32,524 nucleotides of DNA from Coriobacteriia bacterium (GCA_030532415.1 JAUNLE010000010.1:1-32524); one strand, 5' to 3'; shown: positions 24,790 through 32,524, counted from the stretch's first letter. Numbers and translations: made by a program. Notes: generated from the letters alone by a model not told the origin.

Positions 24790-25553
24790 GCTCGTTTCTG
24801 TAAAATAAGATAGCGGTTAAGCTCATGGCTTTTGCCGTCCTCTTGATAACTTGCGATTAGCGTAGCACGCGCACTTATTGCACGAGTTAGCTCCTGTATT
24901 TCTGCTTCATCAAAGTGGTGTACATACCTAAAGGCTTCCAGATCATCTTGCCAATCTAAAAAGTAATCGCCTTCCTCTAGCTTTAGATTTGTAAACTTCT
25001 CTTGTGCACGTGCGCTTGTCTGCAAAGCTTTTGCCTTGAGCTTTTCCGATTTCATAAACTGCCAAAAGGTAAGTGCAATAAAACCGCCTGGTTTCGTATG
25101 GGAGACCAAACTTTCAATCACGTTTTGGCGCAAACTTCTACCTGGTACATGGTGCATAAAGCCAAAGCAAACGCTAATGTCAGCAGGTTTTACCTCGGCC
25201 AATCTTTCATCAAAGCGACCCATAAGTAAGTCTTGTAAAATATCGGCGTACAGAAAGTTTTTTTCATACTGCGCTGGCACCAAAGCCAAGGCATTATCGA
25301 CAGCCGTATACTCGAAGCTTATCTGAGGGTAGTTTTCTTGCAAAAAATCATAAAACCTCATATTTCCTGCTGCAAGATCTAATACCTGCGCATGTGTTAT
25401 CTTCGTATCATTAAAATAAGTGCTATTAAGTATCTTGGCGAATTGCTTCCATCCCTGCCAAGGAGAAGATCGGGTAGAAGAAAACGAAGATGCGTAGCGT
25501 TTATAAAAATCTGAGGTAATGTGTATTAATTGTAAGGTCGTGGCTGTGTCCAT
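24786..25553 (-). CDS. Trm9/ALKBH8-like SAM methyltransferase, candidate tRNA wobble-uridine carboxymethyl esterase-forming enzyme
   Basis: This is a class I SAM methyltransferase of 255 residues. Features match the eukaryotic Trm9/ALKBH8 methyltransferases, which esterify cm5U34 in tRNA: an N-terminal FYKRYASSFSSTRSSPW (residues 16-32; compare the YNEIAPHFSQTRYKPW type), motif I VLDLAAGN (57-64), a post-motif FMHHVPGRSLR where Trm9 has HHxSTxERR, then TKPGGFIALTFWQF. The C-terminal GDYFLDW followed by FRYVHHFDEAEIQEL corresponds to the Trm9 layout of an acidic/Trp segment, RYYHxF and ExxxL. The ATG at 25553 is preferred over 25586 because the longer form has no ribosome-binding site and nearly meets elp3. 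It is divergent from elp3, whose product makes cm5U. A generic methyltransferase role remains possible. Confidence 0.75.
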   Translation of the reverse strand: MDTATTLQLIHITSDFYKRYASSFSSTRSSPWQGWKQFAKILNSTYFNDTKITHAQVLDLAAGNMRFYDFLQENYPQISFEYTAVDNALALVPAQYEKNFLYADILQDLLMGRFDERLAEVKPADISVCFGFMHHVPGRSLRQNVIESLVSHTKPGGFIALTFWQFMKSEKLKAKALQTSARAQEKFTNLKLEEGDYFLDWQDDLEAFRYVHHFDEAEIQELTRAISARATLIASYQEDGKSHELNRYLILQKRA

Positions 25554-25576
25554 GAGTATTATTTCCCACAAGTCGA

Positions 25577-25582
25577 TATAAT
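25577..25582 (+). promoter_or_regulatory. Candidate -10 element giving a leaderless elp3 transcript
   Basis: A perfect TATAAT ends only nine bases before the elp3 ATG. Transcription starting the usual 6-8 bases downstream would leave a 5' leader of about 1-4 bases. No Shine-Dalgarno sequence is present before the ATG, which agrees with leaderless translation. The -35 region is poor, so the call is moderate. Confidence 0.45.
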
Positions 25583-25591
25583 GCAAAAACT

Positions 25592-27397
25592 ATGAATGAA
25601 ATACTAGAGCACATAATAGCAAAAATACAAGATGGTCAAACCATAGACGAACGTGCCCTTACGTCCATTGTGAATCACTTCAATCAAGGCAAGCCTATGG
25701 ACAATCGCCATACCAAGCGAAAAATTGTCAGTTACTTTAGGTACTTGCAACAAAAGGATAGGGACACACTCGAGGCTATGGGGGTAGACGAAGCGATTGA
25801 GGATACTCTTTCAAAAATTCTGAAGATTAAGCCTCAGCGCACTGCAAGTGGCGTAGCTACTATTACGATTCTCACGAAGCCATGGCGCTGCTCGAGCGAT
25901 TGCTTGTATTGCCCAAACGATATTCGTATGCCTAAATCGTACATGCATGAAGAACCTGGTGCACAGCGCGCCGAGCTCAACTTTTTTGATCCCTACCTGC
26001 AGGTAAGCATGCGTCTAAAAGCACTTGAGTTTATGGGGCATGTAACGGACAAAATAGAGCTCATCGTACTTGGTGGCACCTGGGCAGACTATCCAGAAGA
26101 CTATCAAATTTGGTTTACCAAAGAAGCATTTCGTGCACTCAATGAGGGCGCAAGAAATGACGAACATATTCGAGAGCGCCGTTCTTATTACGAAAATCTT
26201 GGACTTTCACGACATCCTGAGGTAAATGAAGAACGTACGCAAGCGATGCAAAAGCGCATTGGTTCTGGCGAACTTAACTATAACGAAGCGGTTGATGAAT
26301 TCTACGGCAAGCATCCGGGCTGGATTGAAGCATCAAGTATGCAAACTGCCAGCTTTGATGAGCTTGTGCGAGAACAAAAAATAAATGAAACGGCCGACCA
26401 TCGCATGGTTGGTTTTGTCGTTGAAACGCGCCCCGAAACATTGAATATTAAATCTATGACAACCATCCGCAAACTTGGGGCAACAAAAATCCAAATAGGT
26501 GTTCAAAGCGTTCAAGAAGAAATACTGAGGGCAAATAACCGTAATATAACATTAGAAAAAATTAAGCGCGCATTCACGCTTTTAAGAATTTTCGGTTTTA
26601 AAATTCATACTCACTTTATGCTCAACATGTATACTGCCACGCCAGAATCTGATAAGGCAGATTATTATGAGTTTGTGAACAACCCGGCTTATCTCCCGGA
26701 TGAAGTCAAGCTCTACCCAACCTCTTTGGTAGCAGACACCTATCTTAATGCAAAATACGCAGATGGAACGTGGCGTCCTTACACCTTAGAAGAATTAATT
26801 GAACTGCTGACCTATGACACGCTTATTACAAAGCCCTATACAAGAATTTCGCGGATGATACGAGATATTTCCTCGAAGGATATCTTGGTTGGAAATACCT
26901 ATTCCAATGTAAGGCAATTGGTTGAAAAGGAAATCAATAGAAGAGAATCCCCCGTAGAAGAAATGCGGTTCAGAGAAATTCGACTTAAGAAGGTCAAGCT
27001 TGAAGACTTGCATTTAGAAGTTGTACCTTATACCACGAATGAAACGAGAGAGTTCTTCTTACAATGGGTTGATGAGCATAATTCTTTAGCTGGCTTCCTT
27101 CGTTTGTCTTTGCCAAATCAAGACTTTATTCAAGAACACTTAGACGAACTTCCTGTTGGGCTTGAAGAAGCAATGATACGAGAAGTTCATGTGTACGGTA
27201 AGGTTGAAGCAATCAACAGCATGGGCGAAAACGCACAGCACATAGGACTTGGAAAAATGCTCGTTGCCAAGGCTAAAGAGATTGCCAAAGAAGCTGGCTA
27301 CAAACGAATAAACGTTATTAGTTCTATTGGTACACGCAAATATTACGAGCACTTAGGATTTAAACAGCACGGCTTATACCAACAAGCTGAACTGTAA
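25592..27397 (+). CDS. elp3: Elp3-type tRNA uridine-34 carboxymethylation enzyme (radical SAM plus GNAT)
   Basis: Bacterial Elp3 acts alone (no Elongator complex) and forms 5-carboxymethyl-uridine at the tRNA wobble position using acetyl-CoA and a radical SAM centre. The 601-residue protein has an N-terminal tRNA-binding region with basic NRHTKRK (38-44), the radical SAM cluster in CSSDCLYC (C100, C104, C107), strands VLGGTWADYPEDYQ and VVETRPETL, and a C-terminal GNAT acetyltransferase domain from about residue 450, with GLGKMLVAKAKEIAKEAGYKRI split around the acetyl-CoA site. Length and domain order are as expected. It is divergent from the Trm9-like methyltransferase and convergent with the nuclease-glycosylase gene two bases away. 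Translation may be leaderless. Confidence 0.94.
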   Translation: MNEILEHIIAKIQDGQTIDERALTSIVNHFNQGKPMDNRHTKRKIVSYFRYLQQKDRDTLEAMGVDEAIEDTLSKILKIKPQRTASGVATITILTKPWRCSSDCLYCPNDIRMPKSYMHEEPGAQRAELNFFDPYLQVSMRLKALEFMGHVTDKIELIVLGGTWADYPEDYQIWFTKEAFRALNEGARNDEHIRERRSYYENLGLSRHPEVNEERTQAMQKRIGSGELNYNEAVDEFYGKHPGWIEASSMQTASFDELVREQKINETADHRMVGFVVETRPETLNIKSMTTIRKLGATKIQIGVQSVQEEILRANNRNITLEKIKRAFTLLRIFGFKIHTHFMLNMYTATPESDKADYYEFVNNPAYLPDEVKLYPTSLVADTYLNAKYADGTWRPYTLEELIELLTYDTLITKPYTRISRMIRDISSKDILVGNTYSNVRQLVEKEINRRESPVEEMRFREIRLKKVKLEDLHLEVVPYTTNETREFFLQWVDEHNSLAGFLRLSLPNQDFIQEHLDELPVGLEEAMIREVHVYGKVEAINSMGENAQHIGLGKMLVAKAKEIAKEAGYKRINVISSIGTRKYYEHLGFKQHGLYQQAEL

Positions 27398-27399
27398 GC

Positions 27400-28170
27400 T
27401 TAGGAAAGAAAGGGCTCAAGAGGCTTCCACTTTTCAGCCAGCTTCTCTAAAGAAAATCGAGCATTTGCTGGACTTGTTGAAGGTAAGCCTAGTGCTGTTC
27501 GCCCAAGTGTTTGCGCCTGATATTTCTTAAAGAGCTTCGTTGCTAGTCCCCCATTCGTCACAATAAGTTCTATGGGAGCTTCTTGTAATATTGGATCTAA
27601 ATTCGTAGGTACTACATTTTTGATTGAAGCATCTGAACTTCCTATGATGTCACACTCATAAATTACATCGTATAGGGCAATGTGATGAGTGCTAAGAAAA
27701 TCAATCTTCTCTTCTTTCGTTTGAGGAGTTTCATCGTTTGAAAGCAAGGCCATCAGCGGCCAAAAACGATTCTGAGGATGACCATAGAAAAACTGTGATG
27801 ACCTCGTTTTTACGGACGGAAAGCTCCCTAAAACGAGCACGCGTGAATCGCTTTTGTAAAAAGGTTCCAAAGGATGAACAATATGCTCGTATCTCTCATC
27901 TTCATCCCGCATGCGCTCTGTCCTCTCATAGCTAGCAATAAGCTCTAATTTTTGACTTCGTGATAGCTGCTTGATGAAATACTCACGTTTTGATGCAGCC
28001 GACCTATCCTCTTGTCGTTCTAGATACTTAAGCTTTACCGGTGTCCTCGTTTTTGTGTATTTGGCACCAGTATGGGCGTTATGTTCAGCTATTCTGCGTT
28101 CAATATTGGTAGTAATTCCTGTGTACAAACTTGTATCGGCACACTCAAGAATATATACGTAATAGGGCAT
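27400..28170 (-). CDS. GIY-YIG nuclease fused to a hypoxanthine/uracil-type DNA glycosylase
   Basis: The protein has 256 residues and two domains. Residues 1-85 form a GIY-YIG domain of the YhbQ/URI type: YYVYILECADTSLYTGITTN, then R26-R27 and E63 in the A-x3-R-E-x-x-IK segment. Residues 95-256 match a uracil-DNA-glycosylase superfamily member of the deoxyinosine (hypoxanthine) glycosylase group: LGSFPS (115-120), FFYGHPQNRFWPL (127-139), ALYDVIYECDIIGSSDASI and LPSTSPANA (229-237). The fusion would join base removal and strand cutting in one enzyme, which is an inference. The ATG at 28170 has AGGAG eight bases upstream; a longer open frame to 28203 has no such signal. The promoter is shared with divergent fhs. 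Confidence 0.85.
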   Translation of the reverse strand: MPYYVYILECADTSLYTGITTNIERRIAEHNAHTGAKYTKTRTPVKLKYLERQEDRSAASKREYFIKQLSRSQKLELIASYERTERMRDEDERYEHIVHPLEPFYKSDSRVLVLGSFPSVKTRSSQFFYGHPQNRFWPLMALLSNDETPQTKEEKIDFLSTHHIALYDVIYECDIIGSSDASIKNVVPTNLDPILQEAPIELIVTNGGLATKLFKKYQAQTLGRTALGLPSTSPANARFSLEKLAEKWKPLEPFLS

Positions 28171-28303
28171 AACAAAACTCCTAAATATGCCAAAATTTCT
28201 CATAATAGTGAGATACTGTTAGGTAACGGCATTATGCTTTGGATAGTACTTAGTTTATCTGAGTATAGAATTTCAAAAAGGGCTTTTATGTAAAGAGGTG
28301 TGT

Positions 28304-29968
28304 ATGAGGTCAGATATTGAAATTGCACAAGGGTCTAAGATGCAAGCAATCGATGAGATTGCAGACAAAGTGGGTCTTACGAATGAGCAACTTGAACACT
28401 ACGGAAAGTACAAGGCAAAAGTTGATATCCATGCCTTAAACGACAAAGAAAAGAAAGCCAAACTTATATTAGTAACCGCAATCAACCCAACGCCTGCAGG
28501 TGAAGGAAAAACGACTACATCCGTGGGTCTTGCCGATGCACTGCGAAAGATTAATAAAAATTCTTTTCTAGCGCTTCGTGAACCTTCGCTCGGCCCAGTT
28601 TTTGGTATTAAAGGTGGTGCTGCAGGAGGCGGATATGCCCAGGTCGTGCCTATGGAGGACATTAATCTCCACTTTACCGGGGACTTTCATGCAATAGGCG
28701 CGGCAAATAACTTACTTGCGGCAATGATTGATAACCACATTCATCAGGGCAATAGCCTAGGTATTGACCCTCGCCGCATCGTGTGGAAGCGCGCAGTAGA
28801 TATGAATGACCGCCAATTAAGATTTATTGTCAATGGTCTTCACGGTGAAAAGAATGGTACACCACGTGAGGATGGCTTCGACATTACCGTTGCTTCAGAG
28901 GTTATGGCGGTATTTTGCCTCGCACGCGACCTTGAAGATTTAAAAGAGCGACTTGCTCGTATGGTCGTTGCATATAGCTATGATAATAAGCCCATTACGG
29001 CCAGAGATCTAAAAGCTCAAGGCGCTATGACGGCGCTCTTAAAAGACGCCATCAAGCCAAATTTAGTGCAAACCCTAGAAGGTACTCCCGCCTTCATTCA
29101 TGGTGGTCCTTTTGCAAACATTGCACACGGCTGTAACTCCGTACAAGCAACGACTACTGCAATGAAGCTTGGTGACTATGTAGTTACTGAAGCAGGATTC
29201 GGCGCTGACTTAGGTGCAGAAAAATTCATTGACATTAAGTGTCGTAGTGTTGGCATAAAGCCTGACGTCGTAGTTTTAGTTGCAACCATTCGCTCGTTGA
29301 AATATAACGGCGGCGTAAAGAAAGATGCGCTTGGAGAAGAAAATCTTGAAGCGCTCGAAAAGGGTATGCCAAACCTCATCCAACATATCTCGAATATTCA
29401 AGATGTTTGGGGTCTTCCTGTCGTAGTTGCCTTAAACCGCTTCCCTACCGATACGGAAGCTGAATTGAAGCTCGTTCAGGATAAGGCTGACGAACTTGGG
29501 GTGCGCGTGTGTCTTTCTGAAGTTTGGGCTAAAGGCGGGGCCGGCGGTCTTGACTTGGCCGAAGAAGTCGTACGTTTAGCAGAAATGCCCTCTGAGCTTA
29601 GCTACACCTATGATTTAGATCAAAGTATTGAAGATAAGATTAGAGCGATTGCTCAAAAAATATATCGTGCAAAAGATGTAGTTTTCTTACCACTTGCAAA
29701 GAAACAAATACAAAGTCTTGAAGAACACGGCTATGATAAGCTCCCTGTTTGCATGGCCAAAACCCAGTATTCCTTTAGCGACAATCAAAATCTCTTAGGT
29801 GCACCTCAAGATTTCGAGATTACGGTGCGCAATATAAAGGTAAGTGCTGGTGCAGGCTTTATCGTTGCTCTTACAGGAGAAATCATGACTATGCCTGGTC
29901 TTCCAAAAGTACCTGCAGCAGAATTTATTGACGTAAGTCCTGATGGAACATTAACCGGCTTATTCTAA
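28304..29968 (+). CDS. fhs: Formate-tetrahydrofolate ligase
   Basis: Fhs makes 10-formyl-tetrahydrofolate from formate, THF and ATP, feeding purine synthesis and, in acetogens, the methyl branch of the Wood-Ljungdahl pathway. The 554-residue protein has the ATP loop [15 protein letters not shown], the [20 protein letters not shown] block, [10 protein letters not shown] and the [13 protein letters not shown] segment. It ends with [15 protein letters not shown]. The ATG at 28304 is chosen: AAAGAGG sits five to seven bases upstream, and a GTG six bases earlier would overlap that site. It is a single-gene unit ending at a strong terminator. No other one-carbon genes are in the window. Confidence 0.97.
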   Translation: MRSDIEIAQGSKMQAIDEIADKVGLTNEQLEHYGKYKAKVDIHALNDKEKKAKLILVTAINPTPAGEGKTTTSVGLADALRKINKNSFLALREPSLGPVFGIKGGAAGGGYAQVVPMEDINLHFTGDFHAIGAANNLLAAMIDNHIHQGNSLGIDPRRIVWKRAVDMNDRQLRFIVNGLHGEKNGTPREDGFDITVASEVMAVFCLARDLEDLKERLARMVVAYSYDNKPITARDLKAQGAMTALLKDAIKPNLVQTLEGTPAFIHGGPFANIAHGCNSVQATTTAMKLGDYVVTEAGFGADLGAEKFIDIKCRSVGIKPDVVVLVATIRSLKYNGGVKKDALGEENLEALEKGMPNLIQHISNIQDVWGLPVVVALNRFPTDTEAELKLVQDKADELGVRVCLSEVWAKGGAGGLDLAEEVVRLAEMPSELSYTYDLDQSIEDKIRAIAQKIYRAKDVVFLPLAKKQIQSLEEHGYDKLPVCMAKTQYSFSDNQNLLGAPQDFEITVRNIKVSAGAGFIVALTGEIMTMPGLPKVPAAEFIDVSPDGTLTGLF

Positions 29969-29990
29969 GCATATTTGTCGAATTATTGTT

Positions 29991-30024
29991 AAGAGTGTCA
30001 CAGGGGCCTGTGGCACTCTTTTTC
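29991..30024 (+). terminator. Intrinsic terminator after fhs
   Basis: A long stem, AAGAGTG-T-CACAGG paired with CCTGTG-G-CACTCTT (one T-G wobble), with a loop of only one or two bases, is followed by a short T-run. It starts 22 bases after the fhs stop codon and could also block transcription coming from the convergent kinase operon, because the complementary strand begins with A-rich sequence. Confidence 0.88.
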
Positions 30025-30045
30025 ATGAAATTTCAAGCTTAAAGA

Positions 30046-31281
30046 TTAGTTTTTCAGGTGGGCAGTATCGTCTGCATATTTTGGCAGATAAAAACCGAGT
30101 ACCGTGCCTTGCCCTAATTCGCTTTTTGCAAACATTTCTCCCTCATGCTCTTCGACAATTGCCTTAGAAATCGCAAGGCCTAAACCAAGACCTCCCGTTT
30201 TATTTGAACGAGATGAATCGGCTCGGTAAAAACGCTCAAAAATATAGGGCAAATCTTCAGGGGGAATTCCTTTTCCGCTATCGCTCACAGATAGCTCATA
30301 GGCATGCTGATCTTTGAGCTCCTTTAAAGCAAGCTGTATACTTCCTTTTTCTGTGTATCGAAAGGCATTGCTAAGCAAATTATCAATTACCTGCGTAATC
30401 CTTATTTTATCTGCATAAACATAGGCTATTTTCGGCTCAAGATTCAGTTGAAAAGATAGCTGCTCACTTGAACTATTCTCATAACTTCGAGCAAGCTCTT
30501 GCATAAGTGCGGCTACATCCAACTTTTCCTTATGGAGGCTAAGTTTTTTTGCATCGGCTAAACTGAGCTCTTGCATATCATCGATTAACACTGCAAGCTT
30601 TTTGTTTTCAGCCAAAGCTTGCCCAACATTTTCTTTCGTAATTGGCAAAATACCATCGAACATGGCTTCAAGCTGAAGGTTAGCACTCGAGAGCGGGTTT
30701 TTTAGCTCATGCGACATATCGTTGATAAGGCGCCTTCTAAGCGCTTCATTTTCTTGCAGTGTATTGCTCATACTCTCAAGAGAGTTTCCTAAGTCATAAA
30801 ACTCCCGCGGCAAGAATCTTGGATACGCTATTTTCTGGTATTCATCTTGAGCAATGCTCTGCGCAAGTTTCGTGTAGCGCTCTATAAGTTTTGTGAGTAA
30901 ATAAGAGACTACGAATGCTATGGCCAGAGCAATTGCCAGGGCTGCAAGTATTGCAATCAGGGTGTTTCTAGCAAGCGATTGCACTAAGTTCTTTTCGGCA
31001 GTTCCTAAATTTTGAACCATAAGCCCTTTTCCGGACTTGCTTGCATTCATGCCTCGACCTTTGTTTTGGCCTTGAGAGTTATTGTTACCTTCACCTTTGT
31101 TTTGGTTTTCGGATCTGCCTTGGCCCATCATTGAAGGCCCCATACCACCTTGCCAATATCTATCGAGCGATTGTTCTATGGCCGCTTGATTTATGGCAGC
31201 GAAGATAAGAAGGACGAGAAGCGAGCTAAAAAATACTATGAAAAAAAGGTAGGAGCGCGTACTGAGCTTATGTTTTTTCAT
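30046..31281 (-). CDS. Sensor histidine kinase with a Gly/Asn/Gln/Lys-rich extracellular loop
   Basis: The kinase has 411 residues. TM1 covers about 11-31 and TM2 about 106-130. The roughly 74-residue outside loop is low complexity and rich in G, N, Q, K and M (for example QGGMGPSMMGQGRSENQNKG), with no known sensor fold. A HAMP-like linker spans about 131-183, H191 lies in DMSHELKNPL, the N-box is DNLLSNAFRYT, G1 is SDSGKGI, the F-box is FERFYR and G2 is GLGLGLAIS. The response regulator is ten bases upstream and a secreted repeat protein precedes that. The loop composition echoes the C-terminal half of the secreted protein, which may be a clue to its ligand. The BaeS/PhoR-like catalytic core is clear; the signal is unknown. 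Confidence 0.9.
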   Translation of the reverse strand: MKKHKLSTRSYLFFIVFFSSLLVLLIFAAINQAAIEQSLDRYWQGGMGPSMMGQGRSENQNKGEGNNNSQGQNKGRGMNASKSGKGLMVQNLGTAEKNLVQSLARNTLIAILAALAIALAIAFVVSYLLTKLIERYTKLAQSIAQDEYQKIAYPRFLPREFYDLGNSLESMSNTLQENEALRRRLINDMSHELKNPLSSANLQLEAMFDGILPITKENVGQALAENKKLAVLIDDMQELSLADAKKLSLHKEKLDVAALMQELARSYENSSSEQLSFQLNLEPKIAYVYADKIRITQVIDNLLSNAFRYTEKGSIQLALKELKDQHAYELSVSDSGKGIPPEDLPYIFERFYRADSSRSNKTGGLGLGLAISKAIVEEHEGEMFAKSELGQGTVLGFYLPKYADDTAHLKN

Positions 31282-31291
31282 GACGAACTAT

Positions 31292-31987
31292 CTAACCGCC
31301 ACTCTTATAGCCAGCACCAATAACCGTAATAATATAGTTTTGTTGCTTAGGGGACTCGTGGAGTTTCTTGCGCAAATTCTTAATATGGGCATCAATGCTG
31401 CGAATATCTTGATATTCATTGATACTTTGCGCTTCGCTTAAATGATCTATCATCTGCTGTCTGGAAAACACCTGCCCAGGATGGCTTAACAGAAGCGTGA
31501 GGAGCAAATATTCCGTATTGGTAAGATTGATTAGTTCGTCTTTAAGAAAAACTTCATGTGTTTTCAAATCAATTTCAAGATCTTGGTGGCGAATCTTTTG
31601 GACAGCAGGCTCCTGAGCATTTGGATCGTCTTGCACTCGTCTTAGGACTGCCTTTATGCGAGCCATCAATACGTTGGGGCTAAAAGGTTTGGTCACATAG
31701 TCGTCTGCCTGAAGTTCAAAGCCATAAAGCAAATCATCTTCTTGCGATTTTGCAGACAAGAAAATAACGGGAGTACCCTGGAGTTTCAATTGAGAAGCCA
31801 AGGCATAACCATCAACACCAGGGAGCATGATGTCAAGCACTGCTAAATCTATGTGTTCACGATTGATAAGATTAAGCGCATCTTCACCATTATACGCAGT
31901 GAGTACCTCGAAGCCTTCACGCTTGAGGTACTCACGTACAATAGATACGATTGTCTCATTGTCATCTACGAGCAAGATGTTCGTCAT
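31292..31987 (-). CDS. OmpR-family response regulator, BaeR-like
   Basis: This is a 231-residue DNA-binding response regulator. The receiver has acidic residues D8 and D9, phospho-acceptor D52 in VLDIMLPG and K100 in VTKPFS. The winged-helix domain contains LTNTEYLLLTLLLS and RSIDAHIKNLRKKL, the latter close to the BaeR pattern. It begins six bases after the stop of the secreted repeat protein and ends ten bases before the kinase start, so the three genes read as one transcription unit and it is paired with the downstream kinase. BaeR-type regulators commonly respond to envelope stress; here the target genes are unknown, and the adjacent repeat protein is an obvious first candidate for control. 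Confidence 0.92.
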   Translation of the reverse strand: MTNILLVDDNETIVSIVREYLKREGFEVLTAYNGEDALNLINREHIDLAVLDIMLPGVDGYALASQLKLQGTPVIFLSAKSQEDDLLYGFELQADDYVTKPFSPNVLMARIKAVLRRVQDDPNAQEPAVQKIRHQDLEIDLKTHEVFLKDELINLTNTEYLLLTLLLSHPGQVFSRQQMIDHLSEAQSINEYQDIRSIDAHIKNLRKKLHESPKQQNYIITVIGAGYKSGG

Positions 31988-31993
31988 ACAGAC

Positions 31994-32509
31994 TTACTTT
32001 CCGTTAGCAAAACCTTTGCCTGCCATTTTACCCTGAGCTTGAGCTCTTTTGTTGGCGCCAAAAGCACCTTTGCCGTTTTGAGGTCTTTCGCCATTTTGTA
32101 GACGAGCACAGTTATCGTTCACACCGTCGCCATCTTCGTCTACAAAGTTAGGGCAGTTTTCGTTGGTGCCATTGCCGTTTTGACGACCAAGATTTCGACG
32201 ATTGTCGTTAAAGCCATCGCCATCTTCGTCTACAAAATTTGGACAGTTTTCGTTGGTACCATTACCGTTTTGACGACCGTAATTTGGACGATTGTCGTTT
32301 ATGCCATCGCCATCTTCGTCTACAAAGTTTGGACAGTTGTCGCGTTGGTTGAGTCTTTGACCTGGATTAGCTTTTTGCACCACTTGCTCTTGAACTGTAA
32401 CCTTTGGAGGTACTGGCACTGGTTGAGCTCCTGCTGCAAATGCAGCGCCGCCTAAACCGAAAACTAACAGTAGTGCTGAGGCGCTTGAGATTATATGTTT
32501 CGCTTTCAT
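31994..32509 (-). CDS. Secreted protein with 30-residue DxDxDG (TSP3/EF-hand-like) repeats
   Basis: This is a 171-residue exported protein. A signal peptide with a hydrophobic core at residues 8-22 and a likely cut after AFA (residue 25) leads to a Pro/Val/Gln linker, then three repeats beginning at residues 58, 88 and 118. Each contains NCPNFVDEDGDG, an Asp/Asn loop typical of calcium-binding thrombospondin type 3 or EF-hand-like sites, and the repeat period is 30 residues. One cysteine opens each repeat and a fourth follows the third loop. The C-terminus is basic and Gly/Lys/Asn-rich. AAGGAG lies seven bases before the ATG. The protein is first in the operon with the BaeR-like regulator and kinase. 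Calcium binding is inferred from the loop; function is unknown. Confidence 0.88.
   Translation of the reverse strand: MKAKHIISSASALLLVFGLGGAAFAAGAQPVPVPPKVTVQEQVVQKANPGQRLNQRDNCPNFVDEDGDGINDNRPNYGRQNGNGTNENCPNFVDEDGDGFNDNRRNLGRQNGNGTNENCPNFVDEDGDGVNDNCARLQNGERPQNGKGAFGANKRAQAQGKMAGKGFANGK
32092..32338 (-). repeat. 90-bp in-frame tandem repeats in the secreted DxDxDG protein gene
   Basis: Two full units (32249-32338 and 32159-32248) and a partial third (about 32092-32158) repeat at DNA as well as protein level. The Asp-rich core is almost identical, and differences fall mainly at the residues after DGDG and NDN. Exact spacing of 90 bases keeps the frame. Confidence 0.88.
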
Positions 32510-32524
32510 GGATACTCTCCTTTA

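Noticed and set aside
28171-28303. Possible tetrahydrofolate riboswitch or operator upstream of fhs
   Set aside because: The leader lacks the conserved THF-riboswitch core. The only inverted repeat (TCTCA/TGAGA near 28198-28213) has short 5-bp arms and could be chance. A TTGGAT...TATAGA promoter candidate has a 19-base spacer, which is too wide to call.
32092-32338. CRISPR-like regularly spaced repeats
   Set aside because: The repeats are contiguous, in frame and encode Asp-rich loops with a signal peptide upstream; there are no unique spacers.

Overview
The window is a gene-dense bacterial chromosome segment with AT-leaning composition. No gap between genes exceeds about 220 bases, and I see no rRNA, tRNA, insertion sequence, integrase or CRISPR array. 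Gene content suggests an anaerobe that respires with menaquinone: HypA/HypB nickel maturation, a Tat translocase, a menaquinone methyltransferase, formate-tetrahydrofolate ligase, an anaerobic cobaltochelatase (CbiK) and a manganese-dependent pyrophosphatase. My best guess is an actinobacterium of the class Coriobacteriia with unusually low GC. No rRNA is present to confirm this, and a clostridial-type Firmicute is the alternative.

Left block (1-10305, all minus strand, read right to left): pstB; a class Ic-type aspartate aminotransferase; menG; a degenerate amidohydrolase; then a tight run of a TPR membrane protein, a STAS anti-sigma antagonist, tatA, tatC, hypA, hypB and an archaeal-type topoisomerase I that runs off the left edge. 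Divergent from pstB (10484-12816, plus) are a PhoB/PhoP-type regulator, a PhoR-like kinase and a small unknown protein, so phosphate control sits beside one orphan piece of the phosphate transporter.

Middle block (12886-21584, minus): DUF4298 protein, aldehyde dehydrogenase, NhaA antiporter, pyrophosphatase PpaC, helicase PcrA, undecaprenyl-diphosphatase UppP and an EamA exporter. Two clear intrinsic terminators divide it, one after nhaA and one after the aldehyde dehydrogenase gene. The second sits almost on top of the DUF4298 start.

Right block (21755-32509, both strands): a rearranged (apparently circularly permuted) ThyX coupled to a LOG-family hydrolase; convergent CbiK; an HD-domain protein; a Trm9-like methyltransferase divergent from a bacterial Elp3; a GIY-YIG nuclease fused to a hypoxanthine-type DNA glycosylase; fhs with a strong terminator; and an apparent operon of a secreted DxDxDG-repeat protein, a response regulator and a histidine kinase.

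The most interesting candidates are: (1) the Elp3/Trm9-like pair, which would be a bacterial route to 5-methoxycarbonylmethyl-uridine at the tRNA wobble position; (2) the secreted calcium-type repeat protein apparently co-transcribed with its own two-component system; (3) the nuclease-glycosylase fusion; (4) an amidohydrolase that has lost four of five catalytic-site residues; and (5) the permuted ThyX. Assignments rest on reading the translated sequence by eye; no database search was run.
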